Shown: positions 1 to 9,207, numbered from the stretch's first letter. The stretch is 26,638 nucleotides of DNA from Gemmatimonadaceae bacterium (GCA_002726335.1 PBSR01000121.1:1-26638), one strand, 5' to 3'. Translations and numbers: made by a program. The notes: generated from the letters alone by a model not told the origin.

Positions 1-79
1 CGATGGCGAAACCGAAACACCGAAGACACCCAGTTAGCCAAAGTCCAAAACTCAATGCCGACTCTTTAACAGAGCACTA

Positions 80-1057
80 GTGGCCGAAACGGGGCGGATG
101 TCGGACGCGGCGGCTGGCTACAAGGCGGCCACAACCGGCGTCGCCTTCCTTGATTCCTCGTCGCGAGGGCGACTTCACTTGTCCGGTGCGGAGCATGTCG
201 ACTTCCTGCAACGACTCTCCACCAACGACGTTCTCAGCCTGAACGTCGGCTCCGGCCTGCGCACGGTCTTCTGCGACCACCGGGGTCGCATCGTCGAAGT
301 GGCGGAACTGTGCCGCATCCGTGCCGACTCGACCATCGCCTTCCTCGCCTCGGGGCGACCGCAGTCCCTCATCGAGTGGTTCGATCGCTTTCACTTCGGC
401 GAGAGCATGGACTGGCGAGACGAGACGACGATGGCCGGCCAACTCGACGTACTCGGTCCGGAAGCCACACGCGTCTGTCGCGAGATCCTCGGCCTGGACC
501 TCGACCAGCCGACGTTCAGCCGCCTGCCCCACGACTCGCTGGATGCGATGCGCCTCGACATCGGCGGCAACGCCGGTGCTCGTCTCTGGGGTCACGGCCT
601 GAAGGCTGCCGGCGCCGAACTCACCGCAGCTGGGGCTCCTACCATCAGCGACGAAAGCTATGAGATGCTGCGCGTGGAGCTGGGTATCGCGGGCGGCGCC
701 GAGTTCGGCCTCGAGCACAATCCCTGGGAAGCCGGCCTCGACGATGCGATTCACCTGAACAAAGGCTGCTACACCGGACAGGAGGTCATCGCCCGCCTCG
801 ATACCTATGACAAAGTCAAGCAGCATCTGGTCGGCCTGCGCCTCGACGCCCCTGTCAGCGTCGGCGCCAGCGTGGAGGTACAGGGCAGGACGATCGGTGC
901 CGTCACCAGCATCGCCCGCTCACCTGTTCTCGGTGAGTTGGCCCTGGCCTATCTCCGCTCTGACCATTGCGCGCCAGGAACGGCCGTGACCTTGACCGAC
1001 CCCGCCGAGGGCAACCCTGTCGGCGCTGTCGTGAGCGACTTGCCATTCCATGGCTGA
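80..1057 (+). CDS. ygfZ: YgfZ/GcvT-like folate-binding protein
   Basis: This 325-residue protein belongs to the YgfZ (IBA57-like) branch of the GcvT aminomethyltransferase fold, which binds tetrahydrofolate and helps repair or maturate certain Fe-S enzymes in the cytoplasm. The family signature K-G-C-Y-x-G-Q-E is intact at about residues 228-235, with the conserved Cys near 230, followed by the usual small C-terminal beta-barrel. Length matches the family. The start is uncertain: GTG at 80 has only a weak upstream purine run, and an in-frame ATG at 98 is an alternative that would remove six residues. It overlaps the next gene (dinB) by 8 nt, so the two are probably cotranslated. The family assignment is firm; the Fe-S role is known for the family, not seen here. 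Confidence 0.88.
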   Translation: MAETGRMSDAAAGYKAATTGVAFLDSSSRGRLHLSGAEHVDFLQRLSTNDVLSLNVGSGLRTVFCDHRGRIVEVAELCRIRADSTIAFLASGRPQSLIEWFDRFHFGESMDWRDETTMAGQLDVLGPEATRVCREILGLDLDQPTFSRLPHDSLDAMRLDIGGNAGARLWGHGLKAAGAELTAAGAPTISDESYEMLRVELGIAGGAEFGLEHNPWEAGLDDAIHLNKGCYTGQEVIARLDTYDKVKQHLVGLRLDAPVSVGASVEVQGRTIGAVTSIARSPVLGELALAYLRSDHCAPGTAVTLTDPAEGNPVGAVVSDLPFHG

Positions 1058-2141
1058 GTGCAGTACGCGCAAGATCATCCATATCGACATGGATGCCTTC
1101 TATGCGTCTGTCGAACAGCGCGATGACCCTTCTCTACGAGGTCGCCCCGTCGTCGTCGGCGGCCCTCCGGAAGACCGGGGCGTTGTCGCTGCCGCCTCGT
1201 ACGAGGCCCGCACCTACGGCATACGTAGCGCCCTGCCCATGCGCACGGCATTGCGTCTGTGTCCACATGTCATACGGGTATCGGCGGATTTTGACCGGTA
1301 CCGGGATGTATCTCGTGGGCTCCACGAGATCCTTCACGAGCACACCGATCTTGTTGAACCGCTGTCTCTAGATGAAGCGTACCTGGATGTGACCTGGAAC
1401 AAGCAGGACATCCCCTTCGGCCATCGTGTGGCCCGCATGATCAAGAGCGAGATTCGGCGCCGCCTGCAGTTGACGGCATCGGCCGGTGTCGCCCCAAGCA
1501 AGTTCATCGCCAAGATCGCCTCAGATCTCGAGAAGCCCGACGGGCTCGTTACGATCATGCCACATCAGATCCGTGCCTTCCTCGATCCGCTACCGGTGGA
1601 ACGGATCCCAGGGATCGGCAAGGTGACACGCGAGCAGTTCCATGAATTGGGGATCGAAACGATCGCGCAGCTGGCGCAGATGGACGAGGCCGACCTGGCG
1701 AGCCGGTTCAGAGGGCGGGGTCGGCACCTGCATCTCCGGGCACAGGGGATCGACGATGACCCGGTCAAGCCGGAGCGCGAACCCCGGCAATTGAGCTCCG
1801 AGACCACCTTCCCCACCGACGTCTTTGATCAGGACCAGATGCAGTATGCTGTCCACGACCTGGCGCGGGATGTGGCCGGGCGCCTGCGGCGCCGCAGCCT
1901 CCGTGGTCGCGTCGTCACGCTGAAGGCCCGCTATCCTGACTTCGAGACCGTAACGCGCTCACTGACGGGTGGGCTCTACCTCGACACGGTGCCCCCCGTC
2001 TTTGACATCGCTCTGCGGTTGCTGCACCGAACCGATGCCGAGAGACGCGGCGTGCGACTGCTCGGCATCGCCGTCTCCGGCTTCGCCGGCGACGGCAACG
2101 GCGCCCAGCTTGACCTGTTCCCTCGCGGCGGCACGCCATGA
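1050..2141 (+). CDS. dinB: DNA polymerase IV (Y-family translesion polymerase)
   Basis: This 363-residue protein is a complete Y-family polymerase that copies past damaged bases. The N-terminal palm motif I-D-M-D-A-F-Y carries catalytic Asp13, and S-L-D-E-A-Y supplies Asp108 and Glu109, completing the two-metal site. A helix-hairpin-helix thumb motif (I-P-G-I-G-K) lies near residue 187 and the little-finger domain fills the rest. The C-terminus carries Q-L-D-L-F at about 353-357, a canonical beta sliding-clamp-binding peptide, so it is probably replisome-recruited. It overlaps ygfZ by 8 nt and the downstream transporter by 4 nt (ATGA). I see no LexA-type operator immediately upstream, which fits its internal position in the operon. 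Confidence 0.95.
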   Translation: MAECSTRKIIHIDMDAFYASVEQRDDPSLRGRPVVVGGPPEDRGVVAAASYEARTYGIRSALPMRTALRLCPHVIRVSADFDRYRDVSRGLHEILHEHTDLVEPLSLDEAYLDVTWNKQDIPFGHRVARMIKSEIRRRLQLTASAGVAPSKFIAKIASDLEKPDGLVTIMPHQIRAFLDPLPVERIPGIGKVTREQFHELGIETIAQLAQMDEADLASRFRGRGRHLHLRAQGIDDDPVKPEREPRQLSSETTFPTDVFDQDQMQYAVHDLARDVAGRLRRRSLRGRVVTLKARYPDFETVTRSLTGGLYLDTVPPVFDIALRLLHRTDAERRGVRLLGIAVSGFAGDGNGAQLDLFPRGGTP

Positions 2142-5100
2142 CACAGGGCCAACGCCTGGACACTGCCAGCCGTAGCCAGACGGTTGCAGACCTGCTGCAC
2201 GTGGAAGCCGGCGAAGGTCGCCCCCTGCTGCTTCTCTGGGCCCACTCCTTCTTTGCGGGCGTGGCGGTTGTGCCACTGCTTGCCGCCGGCAACGCCTTGT
2301 TCCTGTCGCAGTTCTCTTCCGACTGGCTGCCTCACGCCTACATCGCTTCGGCGGGGATGAGCATCAGCGCCGCCTGGATCTACAACCGTGCCCGCCGGCG
2401 GCTGACGACGGCGCGACTGTTTCGCGGTCTCCTGTTCGGGCTTCTCGCCTGCGTGCTGGCGCTGCGGCTCGGATTCAGGCTCACCGAGGCGTCCTGGCCC
2501 GCTTTCGTTCTGCTGGGCTTCTCCGCGGTGACCAACTCGCTGCTCAACGTAGAGGTCTGGGGCGTTGCCGGGCAGCTGTTCACTGTGCGGCAGGGCAAGA
2601 GACTCTTCGGGCTCGTCGGCTCCGGCGAGTTGATGGCGATGGTCCTGGGCGGACTGGCGACGCCGTTGCTGGTGGCCTGGTTCGGCACCGAAAACCTGCT
2701 CCTGGTCGCTGCGGCCGGCCTCGGTGGCTGCCTGCTGTGTCTGGCGATCATCGAGCGCGAGCAGGCAGGCCGGCTCTCCCGCCGGGCGGGCGGTGATGCC
2801 GAGTCCGGCCATACCGGGATTTTCGCTCTCGCCCGGAATCGCTATACGCTGTGGGTCTTTCTGCTCGCCGTCGTCGGTGTCTCGGCCACTCGCCTCGTGG
2901 ATTACGCCTTCCTCGATCAGGCCCATACGCGATACCATGACGAGGATGAACTGGCCCGCCTCTTCGGTCTGTTCTTCGGTATCGCCAACGCCGTGACCCT
3001 GGTGGTTCTCACCTTCATCACGGGCCCCCTGCTGAATCGTTTCGGTATCGCCACGGGGATGCTGCTGCGTCGCATGGCGCTGACGGCATGTATCGTGGTG
3101 ACGGCGCTGGTGCTGTTTGCCTTCCCTTCGGCAGAGGCCGTGTACTGGCTGGCCCTGGCCGCCATGATGGCCGACCTCGTCCTGCTGAGTGCCATCTCGG
3201 CTCCGGCTTTTCTCATTCTGTATCAGCCGTTGCGGCCTGACCGGAGATTGGCCACGCAGCTGGCGGTGGAGAGTGTGATCGGGCCTCTGGCGTCGGCCGC
3301 CGCCGCCGGGTCGATCCTGCTCGTCAATGCCCTGGGGCTCGGCGGACCCCGTGCCGTCGCGCTGTTGACTCTCGCCGTACTCGTCTGCTGGCGCTTCGTC
3401 GGTCGGCGTACGAATCAGGGCTATCGTGAGGCACTGCCCGAGGCCCTCGAGCACCGCCGCCTTGAGGGTGTGTCGATCCCTCTCGAGGAGGGTGACATGC
3501 TCGAGGTCCTGCGCCAGCGTCTGCAGAGCCCGCGCCCGCACGAAGTCCTTTACGCCCTCGACCTGTTGACCAGCCAGAGCACCGTGACACCTGCGGATCT
3601 GCTCGGTCCTCTGCTGGAGCATCCACATCCGCAGGTACGCCTCGACGTGATGCAGCGAATTGCCAGGGACCACCTTGTGGAACTCACCGACGCTGTCCGC
3701 AATCGCCTCGATGTAGAGGAAGATCCGCGTACCCTGGCCGAGACACTGCGCTGTCTGGCCGAACTCGAGGAAGCAGAAGCGGTCGACGTCCTCGGTGTGT
3801 TTCTCGATCACCCGGACGGTCCGGTGGCCGAAGCCGCAACCGTGGGCCTGCTGCGCAGTGGCGGCATCGACGGCATCCTCATCGCCGGGGAGCGGCTCCT
3901 CAGCCTGGAACGGTCTCAGGAAGCGGGCGAGCGGGAACGAGCCGCAAGAATCCTGGGCAACGTCGGCATCCGTGGGTTCTATCGGCATCTGCTCGACCTG
4001 CTCTGGGATCCGGATATCAGCGTGCGCCGCGCCGCCCTGGCCGCGGCGGGCAAGCTGCGCAACCCTCGTCTGTGGCCGGCGGTGATCGACAACCTGGCCC
4101 ATGTCGAGTTCCATACCAGTGCTGCCCAGGCACTGATCGATGCCGGTGCCGAAACCATCCCCGCCCTCGGGGAGGCGCTGGGCAATCCTGATGCTGAGGT
4201 GGCCTTCCGCATCCGCGTGGCCGAGGCCTGTGGCCGTATCGGCGGTGCCGAGGCGATTGCCCTGCTGAAAGTGCGCATGGACACCGAGGACAGAAGGCTG
4301 CGTACGGCGATTCTGCATGCCCTCGATCGGGCCGACTACCGCGCTGTCGCCGGGGACCGCGGCAACATCGACGATATCCTCTGGCAGGAACTGGGAGACG
4401 CAGCGTGGATCATGGCGGCCATCGTCGATGTGGGGATCGACGGCGGGGATGCCACCGACCCACTGCGCCGGGCCCTCGAACACCGCCTGCGACAAATCCG
4501 GGGACGCTGCCTCCAGCTGCTGGGTTTCACGGGGGACGCCGAGACCCTGAAACGGGCTGCCGAACAGCTGGACAGCGATGTCGCCGACCAGCGAGCCTAC
4601 GCCCTCGAAGTGCTGGATACCGCCCTGTCCGGCGATACCCGCAGATACCTGATGACCCTGTTCGAAGGAGTACCCGCCACCGTCGCCCTGCAGCAGATGT
4701 CGACCTCCTTCCCTCAGCGTCTGCTGGGTAGAAATCAGCGCCTGTCTCTGCTGATCACCCCGGGGGGACATCGCTTCGAACCATGGATACGGGCCTGCAG
4801 CGTCCGCGCGGCCATCCTGCTCGGCGAGGTCGACCTGGCAGCCGATGTGGCCCAGCGACTGGACGATGACTCAAGACTGGTCAGCGAAACGGCGGCGTGG
4901 GCGCTGCGAACCCTGTCCCCGTCGTTGTGGTCTGAACAGGAAGAACGGATCACCGAGCAAGGTCTGGTGCCCCCGGACCTGATGTTCTGGATCGAAAGCT
5001 GGAAGCCGGGAGAACGACCGATGTTCCTGACAGTCGAGAAGGTGATGGTCCTGCGGTCCGTAGGTGTCTTTGCCGACGTACCGGAGGAGGTCCTGGCCGA

Positions 5101-5440
5101 TCTTGCAGGCTATCTCGAAGAGATTGAGGTCGGTGCCGACGAGCGCGTCTATGAGAAAGGCGCCGTGGGACGGACGATGTACATCATCGCCGAAGGACGC
5201 GTACATGTGCATGACGAGGAGCACTCGTTTACCGAACTGCATACGGGCGAGGTATTCGGCGAGCTGACCACCCTAGATCCCGAACCCCATTCGGCCAGTG
5301 TTACCGCCCTGGCCGATACGCGCCTGCTCGGTCTTGACCGTGACGCTCTCTACGAACTGATGTCCGCCCACCCGACCGTGTTGCGCGGACTGATTCACAT
5401 CCTGTGTCGTCGCCTGCGAGCCAAGGGCAGACGGAACTGA
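2138..5440 (+). CDS. MFS-type transporter fused to HEAT repeats and a cNMP-binding-like domain
   Basis: This 1100-residue protein has three parts. Residues about 28-425 form some 11-12 hydrophobic segments like an MFS or ATP/ADP-translocase-type (Npt/TLC) permease. Residues about 445-920 are tandem helical HEAT-like repeats (for example the stretch around W-D-P-D-I-S-V-R-R-A-A-L near 625). Residues about 965-1093 are a cyclic-nucleotide-binding fold with V-G-R-T-M-Y-I-I-A-E-G and the phosphate-cassette-like F-G-E-L. The cassette position usually Arg (P-R-S-A-x-V) reads P-H-S-A-S-V, so cAMP binding is doubtful. It starts in the ATGA overlap with dinB. The substrate is unknown; a nucleotide or metabolite exchanger under cytoplasmic control is an inference. 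Similar architecture recurs at 13277-15646. Confidence 0.82.
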   Translation: MTQGQRLDTASRSQTVADLLHVEAGEGRPLLLLWAHSFFAGVAVVPLLAAGNALFLSQFSSDWLPHAYIASAGMSISAAWIYNRARRRLTTARLFRGLLFGLLACVLALRLGFRLTEASWPAFVLLGFSAVTNSLLNVEVWGVAGQLFTVRQGKRLFGLVGSGELMAMVLGGLATPLLVAWFGTENLLLVAAAGLGGCLLCLAIIEREQAGRLSRRAGGDAESGHTGIFALARNRYTLWVFLLAVVGVSATRLVDYAFLDQAHTRYHDEDELARLFGLFFGIANAVTLVVLTFITGPLLNRFGIATGMLLRRMALTACIVVTALVLFAFPSAEAVYWLALAAMMADLVLLSAISAPAFLILYQPLRPDRRLATQLAVESVIGPLASAAAAGSILLVNALGLGGPRAVALLTLAVLVCWRFVGRRTNQGYREALPEALEHRRLEGVSIPLEEGDMLEVLRQRLQSPRPHEVLYALDLLTSQSTVTPADLLGPLLEHPHPQVRLDVMQRIARDHLVELTDAVRNRLDVEEDPRTLAETLRCLAELEEAEAVDVLGVFLDHPDGPVAEAATVGLLRSGGIDGILIAGERLLSLERSQEAGERERAARILGNVGIRGFYRHLLDLLWDPDISVRRAALAAAGKLRNPRLWPAVIDNLAHVEFHTSAAQALIDAGAETIPALGEALGNPDAEVAFRIRVAEACGRIGGAEAIALLKVRMDTEDRRLRTAILHALDRADYRAVAGDRGNIDDILWQELGDAAWIMAAIVDVGIDGGDATDPLRRALEHRLRQIRGRCLQLLGFTGDAETLKRAAEQLDSDVADQRAYALEVLDTALSGDTRRYLMTLFEGVPATVALQQMSTSFPQRLLGRNQRLSLLITPGGHRFEPWIRACSVRAAILLGEVDLAADVAQRLDDDSRLVSETAAWALRTLSPSLWSEQEERITEQGLVPPDLMFWIESWKPGERPMFLTVEKVMVLRSVGVFADVPEEVLADLAGYLEEIEVGADERVYEKGAVGRTMYIIAEGRVHVHDEEHSFTELHTGEVFGELTTLDPEPHSASVTALADTRLLGLDRDALYELMSAHPTVLRGLIHILCRRLRAKGRRN

Positions 5441-5449
5441 GGGTCCGTG

Positions 5450-5494
5450 GGCGAAGGCAAGAAGGGGCGCCATGCTTTCGCCTGACGCCCCTTC
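5450..5494. terminator. Hairpin between convergent genes, possible bidirectional terminator
   Basis: GAAGGGGCG (5461-5469) pairs perfectly with CGCCCCTTC (5486-5494). A competing stem GGCGAA (5450-5455) with TTCGCC (5477-5482) overlaps its loop, so the two are mutually exclusive. There is no good T-run on the plus side, so termination efficiency is uncertain. Confidence 0.45.
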
Positions 5495-5529
5495 CTGCTG
5501 ATTGCATGTACTGCCGGAGCCGCCTGTCG

Positions 5530-6051
5530 CTAGGCGTGCAGTGCCGGCTGATAGATGCCGACGCTGTAGAACTCGTACGATGCCGCCTTGTCAGGAAAAT
5601 CGATGACATGCACGGTGAATCGCGACGGCACGCCGGTATGTGCCATATGGTCGCGGAAAAAACCACTGTAGGCCTCGGAGTACTCCTTGTAGAGCCTCTT
5701 CTGCTCTGCGAGAAACCCCTCCGGATCCAACCGCGGATCCGGCGCCTTCGGTTGTGAGGCAAAGGCGTGGACTTCGACGAAGTCGATCTTGGCGATGGAA
5801 TCGACGATCTCCGCTTCCTGGAGCCACTTCTCCCAGCTGCGGAACACGAGTTCCACTTCGACGCTTGGACTCATCGTCACCAGTTCGTCCCGATTGAGGA
5901 CACCTTTGGCGGAGTGTCCGCCGGTGAGGCCGGCGAAGTAGATCTTCAGATCACCCCCGTCGAGTCGTTCGGTGACCAGAGCGGAGAGCGTTGGGGCGTC
6001 ACCTCCATAGTAGTAGGTGACGCGTCCACGTTCCTTCACGTTGAATGCCAC
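5530..6051 (-). CDS. Uncharacterised 173-residue protein
   Basis: I do not recognise this protein. It is soluble, with no signal peptide or membrane segment. An N-terminal beta-rich half (T-Y-Y-Y-G-G-D-A, then Y-F-A-G-L-T-G-G) is followed by an acidic, aromatic helical section around W-E-K-W-L-Q-E-A and a region rich in Lys, Glu and Tyr (residues about 115-135). The start is placed at GTG 6051, not at the longer upstream frame, because AGGAG sits 10 nt before it and the longer version would overlap the dehydrogenase. It lies 41 bp downstream of the FAD/Fe-S dehydrogenase on the same strand, so cotranscription is likely. No catalytic motif is evident and I assign no function. Confidence 0.6.
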   Translation of the reverse strand: MAFNVKERGRVTYYYGGDAPTLSALVTERLDGGDLKIYFAGLTGGHSAKGVLNRDELVTMSPSVEVELVFRSWEKWLQEAEIVDSIAKIDFVEVHAFASQPKAPDPRLDPEGFLAEQKRLYKEYSEAYSGFFRDHMAHTGVPSRFTVHVIDFPDKAASYEFYSVGIYQPALHA

Positions 6052-6092
6052 GTATTCTCTTCTCCTGTTGGGGTTTGCTTTGGGTTTGGTAT

Positions 6093-8993
6093 TCAGTGGT
6101 CGATGGCCGGTGGCAGGGCGTCGGCGAGAATCACTGCCCAATGGCGGGCCCTACGGGACGTGCCGTCGGCGATCTGATGTCTGCAGGATGTGCCGGCGGT
6201 TGCCACTTCGGCGTCGCTGGCACTCACGATCGGATCGAATAGCCGGGGTTTACCGACCTGCATCGACAGGTCGTAGTGTTCCTGTTCGTAACCGAAACTT
6301 CCAGCCATACCGCAGCAACCGGAGGCGATTTCGGTCACTTCATAGCCGGCAGGCTGCTGCAGCAGTCGCATCGTGGTGTGGGTACCCGCCAGCGCCTTCT
6401 GGTGGCAATGGCCGTGGAACAACACTCGTTTGGCCAGCTTCGTGAACTCGATCCCGGGTCCGCCTTCGTCCAGATGGTGGACGAGGAACTCATCGAGCAG
6501 GTAGACGTTGGCAGCGACTCGCTTCGCCCTGTCGACATCTTCGACCAGGTCCAGGTAGTCGTCGCGAAACGTGAGAAGGCAACTGGGCTCGACGCCGACC
6601 ACAGGCCAGCCGCGCTCGACGTACTGCATCATCTGTGCCACGTTCTCCTCGGCGCGGCGCCGGGCTCCGGCAAGGAATCCCTTCGAGATCATCGGGCGAC
6701 CACAGCAGCTGCGCCGTTCCGGCAGATGGACCTCGTACCCTGACGCTTCGAGAAGCGCCACGGCCGCACGGCCTATCTCTGGCTCGTTGTATTCGGTGAA
6801 TGTGTCGTTGTAGAAGACGACCGTGCCCCGGGTTGGCCGCGACGCCATCGCCTGGCGACGACGGAACCAGGCCGAGAATCTCTGCCGCGTGAGCGCCGGC
6901 ATCCGGCGTCGGCTGTCGATCCCGGCGACTCGCTCCATCAACCAGCGGTTCGGGGCGCTGCGCAGAACGGCGTTGGCCAGGGGGGCCAACGGGGCCAGCC
7001 ACCGGTTCAGCTTGTCGATGTGGGCGAACAGGTACGAGCGCAGGGGGAATCCGCGCTTCCCGTGATACTGGGCGAGGAACTCGTACTTCAGCTTTGCCAT
7101 GTCGACGCTGGAAGGGCATTCGGCCTTGCACGCCTTGCAGGCGAGACACAGATCCATCGCCTTGTACAGTTCGTCGCTGTCGAGCCCGTTTCCGGGCAGC
7201 TGTCCGGTGAGTGCCGCTCTGAGCGCGTTGGCCCGGCCACGCGTGCTGTGCTCTTCTTCGAGGGTGGCCATATAGGAGGGGCACATGGTTCCGGCCAGCT
7301 TCTTGCGGCACTGCCCGACACCGGAGCACATCTCCACTGCCTGCTGGAACCCCCCGGTTTCGTCGTAGCGGAAGAAGGTCTCTACGTGCGCGTCGGGATA
7401 GCCCTCGCCGTACCTCAGGTTCTCATCCATGGGTGGCGCCCTGACGATCTTGCCGGGATTCATGATCCCCGCCGGATCGAAGGCGGCCTTCACCTTCACG
7501 AAGGCCTCGACGAGTCGGGAGCCGAACATCTTCTCGATCCACTCGCTGCGAGCCAGGCCGTCGCCATGCTCCGCCGACATGGCACCCCCGTATTCGAGCA
7601 CCCAGTCACTCATGCGCTCTTCGAGAAACCGGAGCGTCTCGATCCCCGCACGTGTCTTGAGGTCGAGAACGGGGCGGATGTGGAGCACGCCAACGCTGGC
7701 GTGACCATAGAAGGTGGTCACCTCCACCCCCTTCTCCCGCATCAGTCCGCGGACCTTCGCCACATACTCGGGCAAGTGCTCCACGGGCACGCACGTGTCT
7801 TCCACACCGCCGGTCGGCTTGGCGTCTCCCCGCATGCCCATCAGCAGTCCCAGTCCGGCCTTGCGCAGATCCCAGATGTCGGCCCGGGCCGAAGACTCGA
7901 AGGCGTGTACGAAGGCGTACCCCAGGTCAGCCTGGCGCAGACGCGACTCGAGTTGCTCGCAGCGGTGGCGCAGTTCAGCGTCGCTGTCGGCGCTGTACTC
8001 GACACACAGCAGGGCCTCCGGATCGCCCACCAGGAACCGACGCCGCGGTTCGTAGTCGATTTGCCCTCGCGTCTGATCCATCAACACGCGGTCCATCAAC
8101 TCCGAGGCGGCCGGCGCCGTATCGACGGCGTGCAGATTCGCCTCCATCGCTTCGACGATGTCGTGGAAGTGACAGGCGACGACAGCCGTATGCCGGGGCC
8201 GATCGACGAGGCGCAGGCGTGCCTCAACGACAGTGCAGAGGGTTCCCTCCGAGCCGACGACGACGCGACTCAGATCAAAGGGCGAAGGCGGTAACAGGGC
8301 GTCAAGGTTGTAGCCGGAAACGCGGCGCATCACCTGTGGAAAGCCGGCATCGATGTCCCCGCGGTAGCTGCGCAGGACGTCCTCTACCTGGCGATATGCC
8401 TCGCCTTCCAGGCCTTGACGCTGGCGACGTTGCTCCAGGTCACCTTCGTCGGTCACCGGCCCCAGGTCGGTCACCGTGCCATCGGCCAGGACAACCGTGA
8501 GGCCGAGGACATGATCGATCGTCTTGCCGTGCACGATGGAATGGGCGCCACAGGAGTTGTTGCCGATCATGCCGCCCATATTGGCCCGGCTGCTCGTCGA
8601 CACATCCGGGCCGAACATCAGATCGTGTGGTGCCAGGGCGGCGTTCAGTTCGTCGAGCACAACCCCTGGCTCGACACGCACCCAGCGCCCCTCCGGATCG
8701 ATCTCCAGGATCCGATTCATGTGTTTCGAAAAATCCACCTGCAGGCTTTGCCCGACCGTCTGACCGGCCAGGGAGGTGGCCCCGCCCCTCGGCAGGAGTG
8801 ATATCCCGCGTTCAGACGCGATCCTGACCGAGTGCACTACATCGTCGGTCGTGTGCGGCAGGATGACACCGACGGGCTCTATCTCATAGATGCTGGCGTC
8901 GGTGGCATAGAGGCGACGTGAGAGAGAATCGAAGCGGACCTCACCCGACATCCCCGACCGGAGCGCGCTGGCGAGATCATCGCTATCTTTCAC
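6093..8993 (-). CDS. FAD-linked and Fe-S dehydrogenase (GlcD/YdiJ type, 2-hydroxyacid oxidising)
   Basis: This 966-residue protein fuses all parts of a D-2-hydroxyacid dehydrogenase. An FAD-binding PCMH domain occupies about residues 38-260 (L-P-R-G-G-A-T-S-L-A-G and N-N-S-C-G-A-H), and an FAD-oxidase C-terminal domain follows to about 520 with the A-E-H-G-D-G motif. Two ferredoxin-type clusters come next: C-S-G-V-G-Q-C-R-K with a later M-C-P-S-Y near 555-575, and C-L-A-C-K-A-C-K-A-E-C-P near 612-624. Two CCG (HdrD-like) cysteine-rich repeats follow, around 764 (S-C-C-G-R-P) and 894 (G-C-C-G-M-A-G-S-F). Size and order match YdiJ, known in E. coli as a D-2-hydroxyglutarate dehydrogenase; the substrate here could equally be lactate or glycolate. 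GTG 8993 is the first possible start after an in-frame TGA, with AAGG 10 nt upstream. Confidence 0.9.
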   Translation of the reverse strand: MKDSDDLASALRSGMSGEVRFDSLSRRLYATDASIYEIEPVGVILPHTTDDVVHSVRIASERGISLLPRGGATSLAGQTVGQSLQVDFSKHMNRILEIDPEGRWVRVEPGVVLDELNAALAPHDLMFGPDVSTSSRANMGGMIGNNSCGAHSIVHGKTIDHVLGLTVVLADGTVTDLGPVTDEGDLEQRRQRQGLEGEAYRQVEDVLRSYRGDIDAGFPQVMRRVSGYNLDALLPPSPFDLSRVVVGSEGTLCTVVEARLRLVDRPRHTAVVACHFHDIVEAMEANLHAVDTAPAASELMDRVLMDQTRGQIDYEPRRRFLVGDPEALLCVEYSADSDAELRHRCEQLESRLRQADLGYAFVHAFESSARADIWDLRKAGLGLLMGMRGDAKPTGGVEDTCVPVEHLPEYVAKVRGLMREKGVEVTTFYGHASVGVLHIRPVLDLKTRAGIETLRFLEERMSDWVLEYGGAMSAEHGDGLARSEWIEKMFGSRLVEAFVKVKAAFDPAGIMNPGKIVRAPPMDENLRYGEGYPDAHVETFFRYDETGGFQQAVEMCSGVGQCRKKLAGTMCPSYMATLEEEHSTRGRANALRAALTGQLPGNGLDSDELYKAMDLCLACKACKAECPSSVDMAKLKYEFLAQYHGKRGFPLRSYLFAHIDKLNRWLAPLAPLANAVLRSAPNRWLMERVAGIDSRRRMPALTRQRFSAWFRRRQAMASRPTRGTVVFYNDTFTEYNEPEIGRAAVALLEASGYEVHLPERRSCCGRPMISKGFLAGARRRAEENVAQMMQYVERGWPVVGVEPSCLLTFRDDYLDLVEDVDRAKRVAANVYLLDEFLVHHLDEGGPGIEFTKLAKRVLFHGHCHQKALAGTHTTMRLLQQPAGYEVTEIASGCCGMAGSFGYEQEHYDLSMQVGKPRLFDPIVSASDAEVATAGTSCRHQIADGTSRRARHWAVILADALPPAIDH

Positions 8994-9070
8994 GAAAACA
9001 GAGCCTTGTCATCGCTTCCTAAGATCCATGATCCTCTGCTTTGACGCAACGCAGCGGAGGCGACGGACCC

Positions 9071-9135
9071 GAAAGCAAAAAAAGAAAGAAAAACGCAACA
9101 TGATGGTTGACAGAGCCATGAAACCCCTATATGTT
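9071..9135 (+). promoter_or_regulatory. Strong sigma70-type promoter with A-rich UP-like element (zapA)
   Basis: TTGACA at 9107-9112 is a perfect -35, with 17 bp to TATGTT at 9130-9135 (4 of 6 matches to the -10). An A-rich tract at 9071-9099 sits about -43 to -71 from the predicted start near 9142, where an UP element would bind the RNA polymerase alpha subunit. The resulting zapA leader is about 105 nt. Confidence 0.6.
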
Positions 9136-9167
9136 GTGACCTGCCACGTGGTGATGCGCGCAGTAGC

Positions 9168-9207
9168 GGGGGCTTCCGGGAGTAAGGGGAGATCGCGGAA
9201 GTCCCCC
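9168..9207 (+). ncRNA. Hairpin in the zapA leader, candidate structured 5' UTR or small RNA
   Basis: GGGGGCTTCCG (9168-9178) pairs with CGGAAG (9196-9201) and CCCCC (9203-9207), giving an 11-bp stem with one bulged T and a 17-nt purine-rich loop. There is no T-run after it, so it is not an intrinsic terminator. zapA is the classical neighbour of 6S RNA in many bacteria, but only about 105 nt are available here, which is short for 6S. I call it a structured leader only. Confidence 0.35.

Noticed and set aside
1976..4771. A 931-codon open frame on the minus strand
   Set aside because: It is wholly antisense to the dinB end and the HEAT-fused transporter, has repetitive Gln/Gly/Arg/His-rich composition typical of GC-rich shadow frames, and shows no recognisable domain.
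7020..8294. A 424-codon plus-strand frame
   Set aside because: It is antisense to the well-supported FAD/Fe-S dehydrogenase, with His/Leu/Gly-rich composition and no domain.
9076..9095. T-run on the minus strand as a terminator
   Set aside because: No convincing stem precedes it on that strand and no minus-strand gene lies upstream; it is better read as an A-rich UP element for the zapA promoter.
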